NCBI GenBank assembly: GCA_964497925.1
Contig: CAZCFE010000016.1
Span: 1 to 27,744 of the forward strand
DNA length: 27,744 nucleotides
Reading direction: 5' to 3'
Origin: CAIYWZ01 sp964497925
GTDB taxonomy: Bacteria; Pseudomonadota; Alphaproteobacteria; CAIYWZ01
In this document: one piece after another, positions 1-7,538 of the stretch
Numbering within the stretch: the first letter of the stretch is position 1
Layout: each line of letters opens with the position of its first letter
Notes under the pieces: model-generated
The model's input: only the letters and a program-made list of their open reading frames with translations
The model's database searches: none
What the model was told of the DNA's origin: nothing
Position numbers and translations under genes: made by a program

Positions 1-2
1 GT

Positions 3-53
3 GAAGGCGGCCGCACTGTCGGCGCTGGCGTTGTAGCTCAAATTATTAAGTAA
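3..53 (+). CDS. tuf: elongation factor Tu, C-terminal end only (partial)
   Basis: The third frame from the window edge reads EGGRTVGAGVVAQIIK and then TAA at 51-53. This is the invariant C-terminal signature of EF-Tu, the GTPase that delivers aminoacyl-tRNA to the ribosome. Only the last 16 residues are present; the rest lies outside the window. Its place just before tRNA-Trp and secE-nusG matches the tufB-type locus found in many proteobacteria. The peptide is short but very distinctive. Confidence 0.93.
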   Translation, partial: EGGRTVGAGVVAQIIK

Positions 54-58
54 TATTT

Positions 59-90
59 CCCCCCTTGAAAAAATAGGGGGTATTTTTTTA
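59..90 (+). terminator. Rho-independent terminator after tuf
   Basis: A short C-run (59-64) pairs with GGGGG at 76-80 across an 11-nt A-rich loop, followed by TATTTTTTT. It would separate tuf from the tRNA-Trp/secE transcript or attenuate readthrough. The stem is only about 5 bp but all G-C, and the T-run is good. Confidence 0.7.
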
Positions 91-166
91 GGAGTGTAGC
101 TCAATTGGCCAGAGCACCGGTCTCCAAAACCGGGGGCTGGGGGTTCAAGTCCCTCCACTCCTGCCA
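90..166 (+). tRNA. trnW: tRNA-Trp (anticodon CCA), CCA end encoded
   Basis: A complete cloverleaf can be drawn. The acceptor AGGAGTG (90-96) pairs with CACTCCT (156-162). The anticodon stem CCGGT/ACCGG encloses the loop CTCCAAA, with anticodon CCA at 124-126. The T-arm contains GTTCAAGT. The discriminator G is at 163 and the 3' CCA at 164-166. It lies directly after the tuf terminator and 20 bases before secE, so it is probably cut from the secE-nusG transcript. Confidence 0.97.
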
Positions 167-186
167 GTACATCAAGTGAGGAATAG

Positions 187-390
187 ATGCAAAAATCATC
201 GCCAGTAGAATTCTTTAAACAAGTCAGGCAAGAAATTAATAAAATCTCTTGGCCTACAAGAAAAGAAGTTATCATTACGGGAATCATGGTTTTCATCATG
301 GTTTTGGTTTCAGCAGTTTTTTTCCTTGGCGTTGATACGGTATCAGCTTTTATTATTAAAAGTATTTTAAGTTTAGGATCAAAGTTATGA
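187..390 (+). CDS. secE: SecE, preprotein translocase subunit
   Basis: A 67-residue protein of the short bacterial SecE type. A basic amphipathic N-terminal helix carries the family signature around residues 13-27 (VRQEINKISWPTRKEV). A single transmembrane helix follows at about residues 30-57. SecE clamps the two halves of SecY in the inner membrane and is essential for Sec export. The start is preceded by a GTGAGGA-type ribosome binding site at about 176-182. The stop overlaps the nusG start by four bases (ATGA), so translation of the two is probably coupled. Its place before nusG is near-universal in bacteria. Confidence 0.97.
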   Translation: MQKSSPVEFFKQVRQEINKISWPTRKEVIITGIMVFIMVLVSAVFFLGVDTVSAFIIKSILSLGSKL

Positions 391-926
391 CCGAAGTTGT
401 CCATCGTTGGTATGTTGTGCACGTATATTCCGGAAACGAAAAAAAAGTTGCTCAATATATTCGCGAACAAGCAGATAAAAAAGGTATTTCAGAAGAAATT
501 TCACAAGTTCTAGTCCCTACAGAAGAAGTTGTTGAAATTCGTCGTGGCGTAAAAGTAAATGCAGAAAAGAAATTTTTCCCAGGTTACATCCTTGTAAAGA
601 TGCAACTTACGGATGAAAGTTGGCATTTAGTAAAAAATACGCCAAAAGTTACAGGTTTCTTGGGGTCGAAGATAAAACCAACCCCAATCACAGAAGCTGA
701 AGCGCAAAGGTTGCTTAATCAATTACAAGAAGGTGCAGTTGTTACAAGGACTGCGCTTAAATTTGAAATTGGAGAAACAATTAAGGTTTCAGATGGTCCA
801 TTTGCATCATTTAACGGTGTCGTTGAAGATGTGGATGAAGAAAAAACAAGGCTTAAAGTGTCAGTTACAATCTTTGGCCGAGCAACTCCTGTAGATCTTG
901 ATTTCTCACAGGTTGAAAAAGCGTAA
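387..926 (+). CDS. nusG: NusG, transcription elongation/antitermination factor
   Basis: At 179 residues this is a full-length NusG. The N-terminal NGN domain (about residues 5-115) begins RWYVVHVYSGNEKKVAQYI and contains the conserved FFPGYILVKM, the surface that binds the RNA polymerase clamp. The C-terminal KOW domain (about 125-178) contains DGPFASFNGVVEDVDEEK and binds Rho or ribosomal protein S10. NusG suppresses pausing and couples transcription to translation. It overlaps secE by four bases. A 63-base gap with a possible regulatory stem-loop separates it from rplK. Confidence 0.98.
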   Translation: MTEVVHRWYVVHVYSGNEKKVAQYIREQADKKGISEEISQVLVPTEEVVEIRRGVKVNAEKKFFPGYILVKMQLTDESWHLVKNTPKVTGFLGSKIKPTPITEAEAQRLLNQLQEGAVVTRTALKFEIGETIKVSDGPFASFNGVVEDVDEEKTRLKVSVTIFGRATPVDLDFSQVEKA

Positions 927-932
927 ACAACA

Positions 933-963
933 GCGGAAGGTCCTTAGTCAGACCAATTCCCGC
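933..963 (+). promoter_or_regulatory. putative L1-binding translational control stem-loop ahead of rplK
   Basis: In the 63-base nusG-rplK gap, GCGG (933-936) pairs with CCGC (960-963), and GGTC (939-942) pairs with GACC (951-954). An asymmetric A-rich internal loop lies between the two helices. Ribosomal protein L1 (product of rplA, the second gene) is known to repress the L11 operon by binding an mRNA mimic of its 23S rRNA site just upstream of rplK. The position and two-helix shape fit that role, but identification as the L1 site is inference. Confidence 0.4.
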
Positions 964-989
964 GAACCTAACTATAGAAAGAGGTTATT

Positions 990-1421
990 ATGGCTAAAAA
1001 AGTACTCGCTTACATTAAGCTGCAGATCCCTGCAGCAAAAGCAACTCCATCCCCACCTATTGGTCCAGCTTTAGGGCAAAGAGGTTTAAATATCATGGAA
1101 TTTTGTAAGGCATTTAATGCGCAAACTCAAAACATCGAAGCAGGAACTCCGATTCCTGTTGTGATTACTGCGTTTACGGATAAAACGTTTTCATTTATCA
1201 TGAAATCACCACCTATGACTTTCTTCTTGAAGAAAGCTGCGAAAATTGAAAAAGGAACTACCACTCCTGGTCGTGAAACCGTTGGTGAAGTTTCAATGGA
1301 ACAAATTCGTGAAATCGCAACCAAGAAAATGGTTGATTTAAATGCAAACGATGTTGACGCTGCAATGCAAATGGTAATTGGCTCTGCAAGATCAATGGGC
1401 TTGAATATTGTGGGGGCATAA
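990..1421 (+). CDS. rplK: 50S ribosomal protein L11
   Basis: A 143-residue protein of typical L11 length. The N-terminal domain carries the proline-rich IPAAKATPSPPIGPALGQRG, which contacts the GTPase-associated centre and is the thiostrepton-binding surface. The C-terminal domain contains GTTTPGRETVGEVSMEQIREIA and DAAMQMVIGSARSMGL, which bind 23S rRNA helices 43-44. An AGAGG ribosome binding site at about 979-983 precedes the ATG. rplA follows after five bases, so the two form a classic L11-L1 pair in the rplK-rplA-rplJ-rplL-rpoBC cluster. Confidence 0.98.
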   Translation: MAKKVLAYIKLQIPAAKATPSPPIGPALGQRGLNIMEFCKAFNAQTQNIEAGTPIPVVITAFTDKTFSFIMKSPPMTFFLKKAAKIEKGTTTPGRETVGEVSMEQIREIATKKMVDLNANDVDAAMQMVIGSARSMGLNIVGA

Positions 1422-1426
1422 GAGTT

Positions 1427-2122
1427 ATGGCAAACAAATCAAAAAGAATGAAAAAAGCGTACGAAGGTTTAGATCGCAATAAATTGCACACTTTAGAGCA
1501 AGCTGTAACAATGGTTAAATCTGCTCCAAAAACAAAGTTTGATGAAACTGTTGAACTTGCATTAAACCTTAACGTAGACGTAAGAAAAGCTGAACAAGCG
1601 CTTCGTGGCGTGGTCCAATTGCCTCACGGAACAGGAAAAACATTACGTGTTGCGGTATTTGCAAAAGGCCCAAAAGCTGAAGAGGCTTTAAAGGCAGGTG
1701 CTGATATCGTTGGAGCTGATGATTTGGCCGATAAAGTTATCGCCGGAGAAATCAATTTTGACCGCTGTATTGCAACTCCAGACATGATGGGTGTTGTTGG
1801 TAAAATTGGTAAAATCTTAGGTCCAAAAGGCCTTATGCCAAATCCAAAGCTTGGAACAGTCACAATGGATGTAACAGGCGCTATTACAGCAGCAAAATCA
1901 GGACAAATTGAATACCGTACAGACAAAGCAGGCATCATTCATGCAGGTGTTGGTAAAGTAAGTTTCGACACTGTAAAGCTTGTTGAAAACATTAATGCAC
2001 TTGTCGATGTTATTGCAAAAATAAGACCAGCCGGAGTAAAGGGAACATACATGTTAAGAATGGCTGTTTCATCAACAATGGGACCTGGTATTAAAGTTGA
2101 TTTAGCCTCAATTAAGGCGTAA
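1427..2122 (+). CDS. rplA: 50S ribosomal protein L1
   Basis: A 231-residue protein of normal L1 length. Recognisable L1 blocks are KFDETVELALNLNVDVRKAEQ (about 38-58), the flexible second domain with ATPDMMGVVGKIGKILGPKGLMPNPKLGT (about 115-145), and the C-terminal return to domain I ending MGPGIKVDLASI. L1 forms the mobile stalk at the E-site that releases deacylated tRNA, and in well-studied bacteria represses its own operon by binding the rplK leader. It is spaced five bases from rplK and is followed by a stem-loop and the long L10 leader. Confidence 0.98.
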   Translation: MANKSKRMKKAYEGLDRNKLHTLEQAVTMVKSAPKTKFDETVELALNLNVDVRKAEQALRGVVQLPHGTGKTLRVAVFAKGPKAEEALKAGADIVGADDLADKVIAGEINFDRCIATPDMMGVVGKIGKILGPKGLMPNPKLGTVTMDVTGAITAAKSGQIEYRTDKAGIIHAGVGKVSFDTVKLVENINALVDVIAKIRPAGVKGTYMLRMAVSSTMGPGIKVDLASIKA

Positions 2123-2129
2123 CAAAATT

Positions 2130-2156
2130 CGTGAAAAAGAGTCATTCTTTTTCACG
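2130..2156 (+). terminator. stem-loop after rplA (terminator or processing hairpin)
   Basis: There is a perfect 10-bp inverted repeat: CGTGAAAAAG at 2130-2139 and CTTTTTCACG at 2147-2156, with a 7-base loop, eight bases after the rplA stop. No T-run follows the stem (ATAAGAGAG follows). It is therefore a weak intrinsic terminator at best and may act as an mRNA boundary or cleavage site between the L11 and L10 parts of the operon. Confidence 0.6.
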
Positions 2157-2160
2157 ATAA

Positions 2161-2310
2161 GAGAGAGAAAACCTCTCTCTTGTCCTAGACTGCAGGTATT
2201 TATAAATCCTGCATAGACAAGAGAGGGAGTGTACAACACTTCCATTCTTGGATCGGACACTTGAGTTTCTGTGATCTATTATAAATCACAGGTGGTGTTA
2301 ATCAAAAATA
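2161..2310 (+). promoter_or_regulatory. ribosomal protein L10-type leader with alternative pairings
   Basis: The 201-base rplA-rplJ gap is structured. GAGAGAG (2161-2167) can pair with CTCTCTC (2173-2179). The overlapping CTCTCTTGTC (2175-2184) can instead pair with GACAAGAGAG (2216-2225), closing a longer arm that holds the inner hairpin TGCAGG/CCTGCA. A further hairpin, CTGTGAT (2269-2275) with ATCACAG (2285-2291), stands just before the rplJ ribosome binding site. In E. coli and many other bacteria the L10-(L12) complex binds this leader to repress rplJL translation. Position and architecture match that family, but no covariance search was possible. Confidence 0.7.
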
Positions 2311-2323
2311 AGGAGTCAAATTC

Positions 2324-2833
2324 GTGAATAGAGCTCAAAAGCAAGAACTAATTGCTAACTGGCGTGACCAATGGCAACAAGCTGGCCTTGTTGTTCTTGT
2401 TAACCAAGTTGGGTTAACTGTAAGCGAAATGACCGATTTGCGTCGTAAAATGAGAGCTGAAAATGCTTCATTTCGCATTGTAAAAAATACATTAGCGAAA
2501 ATCGCAATTACAGGAACAGCGTTGGAAGATTTATCTCCTTCTTTCACAGGCCCTGTTGGCGTTGCATTCTCACAAGATCCCATTGCTGCGGCAAAAGTTG
2601 TTGACAAGTTTGCATCCTCAAACAACAAGGTAAAAATCCTTGGCGGTTTCATGGATGGTCAAGTTTTAACACAAGATAATGTTAAAGCTCTTGCCAAACT
2701 TCCATCTTTGGATGAACAACGTAGTATGCTTATCGGCATTATCAGCGCACCTGCGACAAAAATCGCGCGCTTGCTTAAAGAACCAGGGGCACAGATTGCT
2801 CGTGTGTTATCAGCACACAGCAAACAAAATTAA
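2324..2833 (+). CDS. rplJ: 50S ribosomal protein L10
   Basis: A 169-residue protein starting at GTG 2324, with AAGGAG at about 2310-2315 as its ribosome binding site. L10 landmarks are the N-terminal MNRAQKQELIANWRDQW, the core VSEMTDLRRKMRAENASFRIVKNTLAKIA (about 34-62), FTGPVGVAFSQDPIAAAKVV (about 74-93), and the C-terminal helix (about 130-165) that carries the L7/L12 dimers. L10 anchors the L7/L12 stalk to 23S rRNA and is the translational repressor that acts on the leader just upstream. The GTG start is consistent with translational tuning. rplL follows after 34 bases. Confidence 0.98.
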   Translation: MNRAQKQELIANWRDQWQQAGLVVLVNQVGLTVSEMTDLRRKMRAENASFRIVKNTLAKIAITGTALEDLSPSFTGPVGVAFSQDPIAAAKVVDKFASSNNKVKILGGFMDGQVLTQDNVKALAKLPSLDEQRSMLIGIISAPATKIARLLKEPGAQIARVLSAHSKQN

Positions 2834-2867
2834 TAAAATATTATAAAAATTATTTAGGAGTAAAATT

Positions 2868-3239
2868 ATGAGCAAAGTTGCAAAATTAGTAGAAGATTTA
2901 TCAGCGTTAACAATCCTTGAAGCTGCAGAACTCAGCACAGCATTAGAAGAAAAGTGGGGCGTTTCCGCTGCTGCTCCTGTTGCAGTTGCTGCTGCAGGCG
3001 GTGCTGCCGCCGCTGCTGTTGAAGAACAAACAGAATTCAGCGTTATCCTTAAGGAAGCTGGTCCAAACAAGATCAATGTGATCAAAGTTGTACGCGAAAT
3101 CACTGGTCTTGGCCTCAAAGAAGCTAAAGACTTGGTTGAAGCTGCTCCAAAGCCTGTTAAAGAAGGCGTTAGCAAGGATGAAGCTGCTAAGCTTAAAGAA
3201 AAAATTGCAGCAGAAGGTGCAACTGTTGAAGTTAAGTAA
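2868..3239 (+). CDS. rplL: 50S ribosomal protein L7/L12
   Basis: A 123-residue acidic stalk protein. The N-terminal dimerisation domain occupies about residues 1-32. An alanine-rich hinge follows at about 34-52. The C-terminal factor-binding domain holds the conserved block KINVIKVVREITGLGLKEAKDLVEAAP (about 69-95) and ends EGATVEVK. Multiple copies recruit EF-Tu, EF-G and IF2 to the ribosome. The ribosome binding site TTTAGGAG lies at about 2852-2859. Codon use is enriched in GCT/GCA alanine codons, as expected for one of the most highly expressed proteins. It is followed by the attenuator ahead of rpoB. Confidence 0.98.
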   Translation: MSKVAKLVEDLSALTILEAAELSTALEEKWGVSAAAPVAVAAAGGAAAAAVEEQTEFSVILKEAGPNKINVIKVVREITGLGLKEAKDLVEAAPKPVKEGVSKDEAAKLKEKIAAEGATVEVK

Positions 3240-3267
3240 TTACTTAATTACAACATAAAATAATACT

Positions 3268-3298
3268 GGAGGCCCTAGAAATTCTAGGGTCTCCTTTT
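3268..3298 (+). terminator. rplL-rpoB attenuator (intrinsic terminator hairpin)
   Basis: GGAGGCCCTAGA (3268-3279) pairs along 12 bp, including one G-U wobble, with TCTAGGGTCTCC (3283-3294) around a 3-base loop, followed by TTTT. A partial terminator at exactly this position is well known in E. coli, where it makes rpoBC expression lower than that of the ribosomal protein genes. Here the stem is strong and the T-run short, which fits partial termination. Confidence 0.85.
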
Positions 3299-3349
3299 CG
3301 TCGTTTGAACTGATTTTTAATTATTAATTAAGTCCCAAGGGGGAACACT

Positions 3350-6300
3350 ATGGATATTTCGTACACAGGTCGCAAAAGATTTCGCAAGAGTTTTGGAAGA
3401 ATACCTGAGGTCGCTCCAATGCCAAACCTTATAGAACTACAAAAAAGTTCTTATGATTCATTTTTACAATATGACGTTCAAGCACAGGATAGAGAAGATA
3501 TTGGTCTTCAAGCGGCATTTAAATCAATCTTTCCCGTAAAAGATTATGCTGGAAAAGCTCAGCTCGAATTTGTTAAATATGGATTTGAAAATCCAAAATT
3601 TGATGTTTCTGAATGTGGACAAAGAGGCGGCACATATGCTGTTGCTCTACGTGCAACCTATAGATTGATCTTATGGGAAACAGAAGAAGCTACTGGCGCA
3701 AGAACTATAAAAGATATAAAAGAACAAGAAGTGTACATGGGTGACATGCCCCTAATGACCCCAAATGGTACATTCATCGTTAACGGAACAGAACGCGTTG
3801 TTGTATCTCAGATGCACCGCTCTCCTGGTGTATTTTTCGATCATGATAGCGGGAAAACACATGTTTCAGGAAAATATTTATTTTCAGCAAGAATCATCCC
3901 CTACCGTGGTTCATGGATTGATTTTGAATTTGACTCAAAAGACTTAGTTTATGTACGCATTGACCGTAAACGCAAAATCCCTGTCACGACCCTATTGATG
4001 GCTCTTGATGATGAAAAAACACAAAAAGCCAAATACGAAGCCAAAGAAAAAGGTGAGACTTTCCAAGCCTCAACCGCAAAAGGGATGAGCCGTGAAGATA
4101 TTTTAAATTATTTTTACACATCTCAAGAGTATGTTTCATCCATGAATGCTTGGCGTTATGATTACGTCAGCGATAAATGGAAAGGGGTTAAAGTTTCTCA
4201 CGATATCGTAGACGCTGATACTGGAAAAGTTGTCATCCCAAGCGATACAAAAGTAACTCATCGTTTGGCGAAAAAATTAGAAACTGATGGTTTGAAAAGC
4301 ATTTTAGCTCTTGGTGAAGATCTGGTTGGGAAGTTTCTAGCGCGGGCTATTATAGATAACTCAGGAGAAGTCTACGCTGAAGCTGGTGATGAAATCGCAT
4401 TAGCCTTACTTGAAAAATTATCAAAGAATGGCATTGATCGTATTCATGTTTTAGATATTGATCATACAAATGTGGGTCCTTATTTGCGTAATACGTTAAA
4501 AATAGATAAGAACAATTCACGCGAAGAGGCTTTAATGGAAATCTATCGCGTTATGAGACCTGGTGAACCACCAACATTGGAAGGTTCAGAACAGCTCTTC
4601 ACATCATTATTTTTCGACTTAGAAAGATACGATTTATCATCTGTTGGTCGCGTAAAAACAAACTCAAGATTAAACCTTGATTTACCTGTGACTACACGCG
4701 TTTTGGCACGTGAAGATTTCTTAGGAGTTACAAAAGCGCTCTTGGATCTTAAAGATGGGAGAGGTCAAATTGACGATATTGACCATCTTGGAAACAGACG
4801 TGTAAGATCTGTTGGAGAACTCCTTGAGAATCAATACAGAACCGGGCTTACTAGAGTAGAACGTGTCATCAAAGAGCGTATGTCTTCTCTTGATTTGGAA
4901 GATGTTGTTCCAAATGATTTGATTAACGCAAAACCAGCAGCATCTGCTGTACGTGAATTTTTTGCATCTTCCCAGCTATCACAGTTCATGGATCAAAATA
5001 ATCCCTTGGCGGAAATTACTCACAAACGTCGTTTGTCTGCCTTAGGACCTGGCGGTTTGACACGAGACAGAGCTGGATTCGAAGTACGTGACGTCCACAC
5101 AACCCATTATGGTCGTATCTGCCCAATTGAAACACCAGAAGGTCCAAATATTGGTCTAATAAACTCCTTAGCAACATATGCCAGGATCAATCAGTACGGA
5201 TTCATTGAGACTCCTTATAGAAAAGTAACTGATGGACTTGTAAGCAATGAGGTTATCTATTTATCTGCTATGGATGAAGGAAGATATACTATTGCTCAGG
5301 CAAACGCAGAACTCAGCGACGAAGGAAGAATCACATCTGAATTTGTCAGCGCACGTAAAGCGGGTGATTTCATAATCGCGCCTATCGGGGAAATTGAGTT
5401 AATGGATATTTCGCCAAAACAGCTTGTATCTGTAGCCGCATCACTTATTCCTTTTCTTGAAAACGATGATGCCAACAGAGCTTTGATGGGATCTAACATG
5501 CAAAGACAAGCTGTTCCTTTGTTAAAATCAGAGGCTCCTCTTATCGGTACGGGCATGGAAGGAACTGTTGCAAGGGATTCTGGCGTCACTGTTATTGCAA
5601 AAAATTCAGGGATTGTTGACCAAGTCGATGCAAATAGAATTGTTGTACGCGTAACATCCAACACAGATGATGTTGCTGGCGTTGATATTTACAACCTATT
5701 GAAATTCCAACGTTCCAACCAAAGCACATGTATTAACCAAAAACCATTGGTTCGCGTTGGCGATCGAATTGAAATCGGAGATATTATTGCTGATGGTCCA
5801 TCCACAGATAATGGAGAACTTGCGCTTGGAAGAAATGTTCTTGTTGGTTTCATGTCTTGGAATGGGTATAATTTTGAAGACTCAATCATTATCTCAGAGC
5901 GAATTGTAAAGGATGATGTATTTACTTCTATTCACATTGAAGAGTTCGAAATCATGGCACGTGACACAAAACTTGGAAATGAAGAAATCACGCGAGATAT
6001 TCCAAACGTTGGCGAAGAAGCTCTAAAGAATCTTGACGAAGCTGGTATTATTTCCATTGGAGCCGAGGTTAAACCTGGCGATATTCTTGTTGGAAAGGTG
6101 ACTCCAAAAGGAGAATCTCCAGTTACCCCAGAAGAAAAACTTTTACGTGCAATTTTTGGTGAAAAAGCCTCTGATGTAAGAGATTCATCTTTACGCGTTC
6201 CGCCAGGAGTTAATGGCACAATTGTTGAAGTGCGAGTTTTCTCAAGACGCGGTTTAGATAAAGACGAACGTTCTTTAGCAATTGAAAAAAATGAGATTGA

Positions 6301-7525
6301 TCGACTTGCAAAAGACAGAGATGACGAAAAATCTATTTTAGAAAGAAACTTTTACGCAGGACTTCACAACCTTTTACTTGGCCAAACAATTACAAAGGCT
6401 CCTACAGGGGTAAATGTTCAAACTGGAACAGTTGTAACTGAAGATTTCTTGAAATCTATAACAAAAGGACAATGGAGACAAGTTATTGTTGAAAGCGATG
6501 ACATTGTTCGCCAAATTGAAGGACTTAAGGCTCAGGTTGATTCAGCCATTGCCGCTTTAATGCAGCGTTTTGAGGATAAGGTTGAAAAACTCAGAAGAGG
6601 TGATGAACTTTCTCCAGGCGTATTGAAAATGGTAAAAGTTTTCGTGGCAGTTAAAAGAAAGCTTCAGCCTGGAGATAAAATGGCCGGTAGACACGGTAAC
6701 AAAGGTGTTGTGTCATGTATTGTTCCAGTAGAAGATATGCCGTATCTAGAAGATGGAACACCTCTTGATATCGTTTTGAACCCACTTGGTGTGCCCTCAC
6801 GTATGAATGTTGGACAAATCCTTGAAACTCATTTGGGTTGGGCGTCCATGAATCTTGGAAAGCAAATCAATAAATTAATTACAAATTGCAATAATAATCA
6901 AATTGACACTAAAACCTTAAAGAAAGAATTAAGCTGTTTATACAAAGATGCAAAGATAGATAAAATCGTAGACTCTTTTGATGCGGATCAGACAATGGAG
7001 CTTGCTTCTAACTTAATTAATGGTATTCCGATGGCAAGCCCTGTGTTTGACGGAGCAAAAGAAGAGGAAATTACAAATTTCTTATCTCTGTCGGGCGTTG
7101 ACACATCAGGACAAGAAAAGCTTTATGATGGAAGAACAGGAGAACCATTCAGCCGAAAGGTAACAGTTGGCTGTATTTACATCCTCAAGCTTCACCATTT
7201 GGTTGATGAAAAAATTCACGCACGTTCTGTCGGTCCGTACAGCTTGGTCACTCAACAACCTCTTGGAGGAAAAGCTCAATTTGGTGGTCAACGTTTTGGA
7301 GAAATGGAAGTCTGGGCGCTAGAAGCTTATGGCTCAGCATACACTCTTCAAGAAATGCTCACTGTTAAATCAGATGACGTTGCAGGTCGTACAAAGGTTT
7401 ATGAAGCAATTGTACGAGGCGACGACAATCTTGAAGCTGGAATTCCAGAATCATTTAACGTACTTGTAAAAGAGCTCAAATCTTTGGGGCTTAATGTTGA
7501 ATTCAATCAACGCACGATATCATAA
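3350..7525 (+). CDS. rpoB: RNA polymerase beta subunit
   Basis: A 1391-residue full-length beta subunit, with AAGGGGGAA ahead of the ATG. The N-terminal protrusion begins RKRFRKSFGRIPEVAPMPNLIELQKSSYDSFLQ. The rifampicin-binding cluster (about residues 535-570) reads SQLSQFMDQNNPLAEITHKRR and then LSALGPGG. The positions matching E. coli Q513, D516, H526 and S531 are all wild type, so intrinsic rifampicin sensitivity is expected. Fork and active-site blocks include YGRICPIETPEGPNIGLINS and the nucleotide-binding PGDKMAGRHGNKGVVS (about 1107-1122). The C-terminal clamp region has QQPLGGKAQFGGQRFGEMEVWALEAYGSAYTLQEMLTVKSDD. It is followed after 13 bases by rpoC. Confidence 0.99.
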   Translation: MDISYTGRKRFRKSFGRIPEVAPMPNLIELQKSSYDSFLQYDVQAQDREDIGLQAAFKSIFPVKDYAGKAQLEFVKYGFENPKFDVSECGQRGGTYAVALRATYRLILWETEEATGARTIKDIKEQEVYMGDMPLMTPNGTFIVNGTERVVVSQMHRSPGVFFDHDSGKTHVSGKYLFSARIIPYRGSWIDFEFDSKDLVYVRIDRKRKIPVTTLLMALDDEKTQKAKYEAKEKGETFQASTAKGMSREDILNYFYTSQEYVSSMNAWRYDYVSDKWKGVKVSHDIVDADTGKVVIPSDTKVTHRLAKKLETDGLKSILALGEDLVGKFLARAIIDNSGEVYAEAGDEIALALLEKLSKNGIDRIHVLDIDHTNVGPYLRNTLKIDKNNSREEALMEIYRVMRPGEPPTLEGSEQLFTSLFFDLERYDLSSVGRVKTNSRLNLDLPVTTRVLAREDFLGVTKALLDLKDGRGQIDDIDHLGNRRVRSVGELLENQYRTGLTRVERVIKERMSSLDLEDVVPNDLINAKPAASAVREFFASSQLSQFMDQNNPLAEITHKRRLSALGPGGLTRDRAGFEVRDVHTTHYGRICPIETPEGPNIGLINSLATYARINQYGFIETPYRKVTDGLVSNEVIYLSAMDEGRYTIAQANAELSDEGRITSEFVSARKAGDFIIAPIGEIELMDISPKQLVSVAASLIPFLENDDANRALMGSNMQRQAVPLLKSEAPLIGTGMEGTVARDSGVTVIAKNSGIVDQVDANRIVVRVTSNTDDVAGVDIYNLLKFQRSNQSTCINQKPLVRVGDRIEIGDIIADGPSTDNGELALGRNVLVGFMSWNGYNFEDSIIISERIVKDDVFTSIHIEEFEIMARDTKLGNEEITRDIPNVGEEALKNLDEAGIISIGAEVKPGDILVGKVTPKGESPVTPEEKLLRAIFGEKASDVRDSSLRVPPGVNGTIVEVRVFSRRGLDKDERSLAIEKNEIDRLAKDRDDEKSILERNFYAGLHNLLLGQTITKAPTGVNVQTGTVVTEDFLKSITKGQWRQVIVESDDIVRQIEGLKAQVDSAIAALMQRFEDKVEKLRRGDELSPGVLKMVKVFVAVKRKLQPGDKMAGRHGNKGVVSCIVPVEDMPYLEDGTPLDIVLNPLGVPSRMNVGQILETHLGWASMNLGKQINKLITNCNNNQIDTKTLKKELSCLYKDAKIDKIVDSFDADQTMELASNLINGIPMASPVFDGAKEEEITNFLSLSGVDTSGQEKLYDGRTGEPFSRKVTVGCIYILKLHHLVDEKIHARSVGPYSLVTQQPLGGKAQFGGQRFGEMEVWALEAYGSAYTLQEMLTVKSDDVAGRTKVYEAIVRGDDNLEAGIPESFNVLVKELKSLGLNVEFNQRTIS

Positions 7526-7538
7526 GAGGATAATAAAC

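Noticed and set aside
2810..3175. 121-codon minus-strand frame opposite rplL
   Set aside because: It is the complement of the alanine-rich rplL coding sequence; the open frame results from GCT/GCA codon bias.
5296..6219. Minus-strand frames opposite rpoB (5296-5664, 5689-5889, 5932-6219)
   Set aside because: They are fully antisense to conserved rpoB with no independent signals; serine-rich shadow translations.
7494..7538. Upstream in-frame extension of rpoC
   Set aside because: It lies inside the end of rpoB, the residues are not beta'-like, and a good ribosome binding site stands before ATG 7539.
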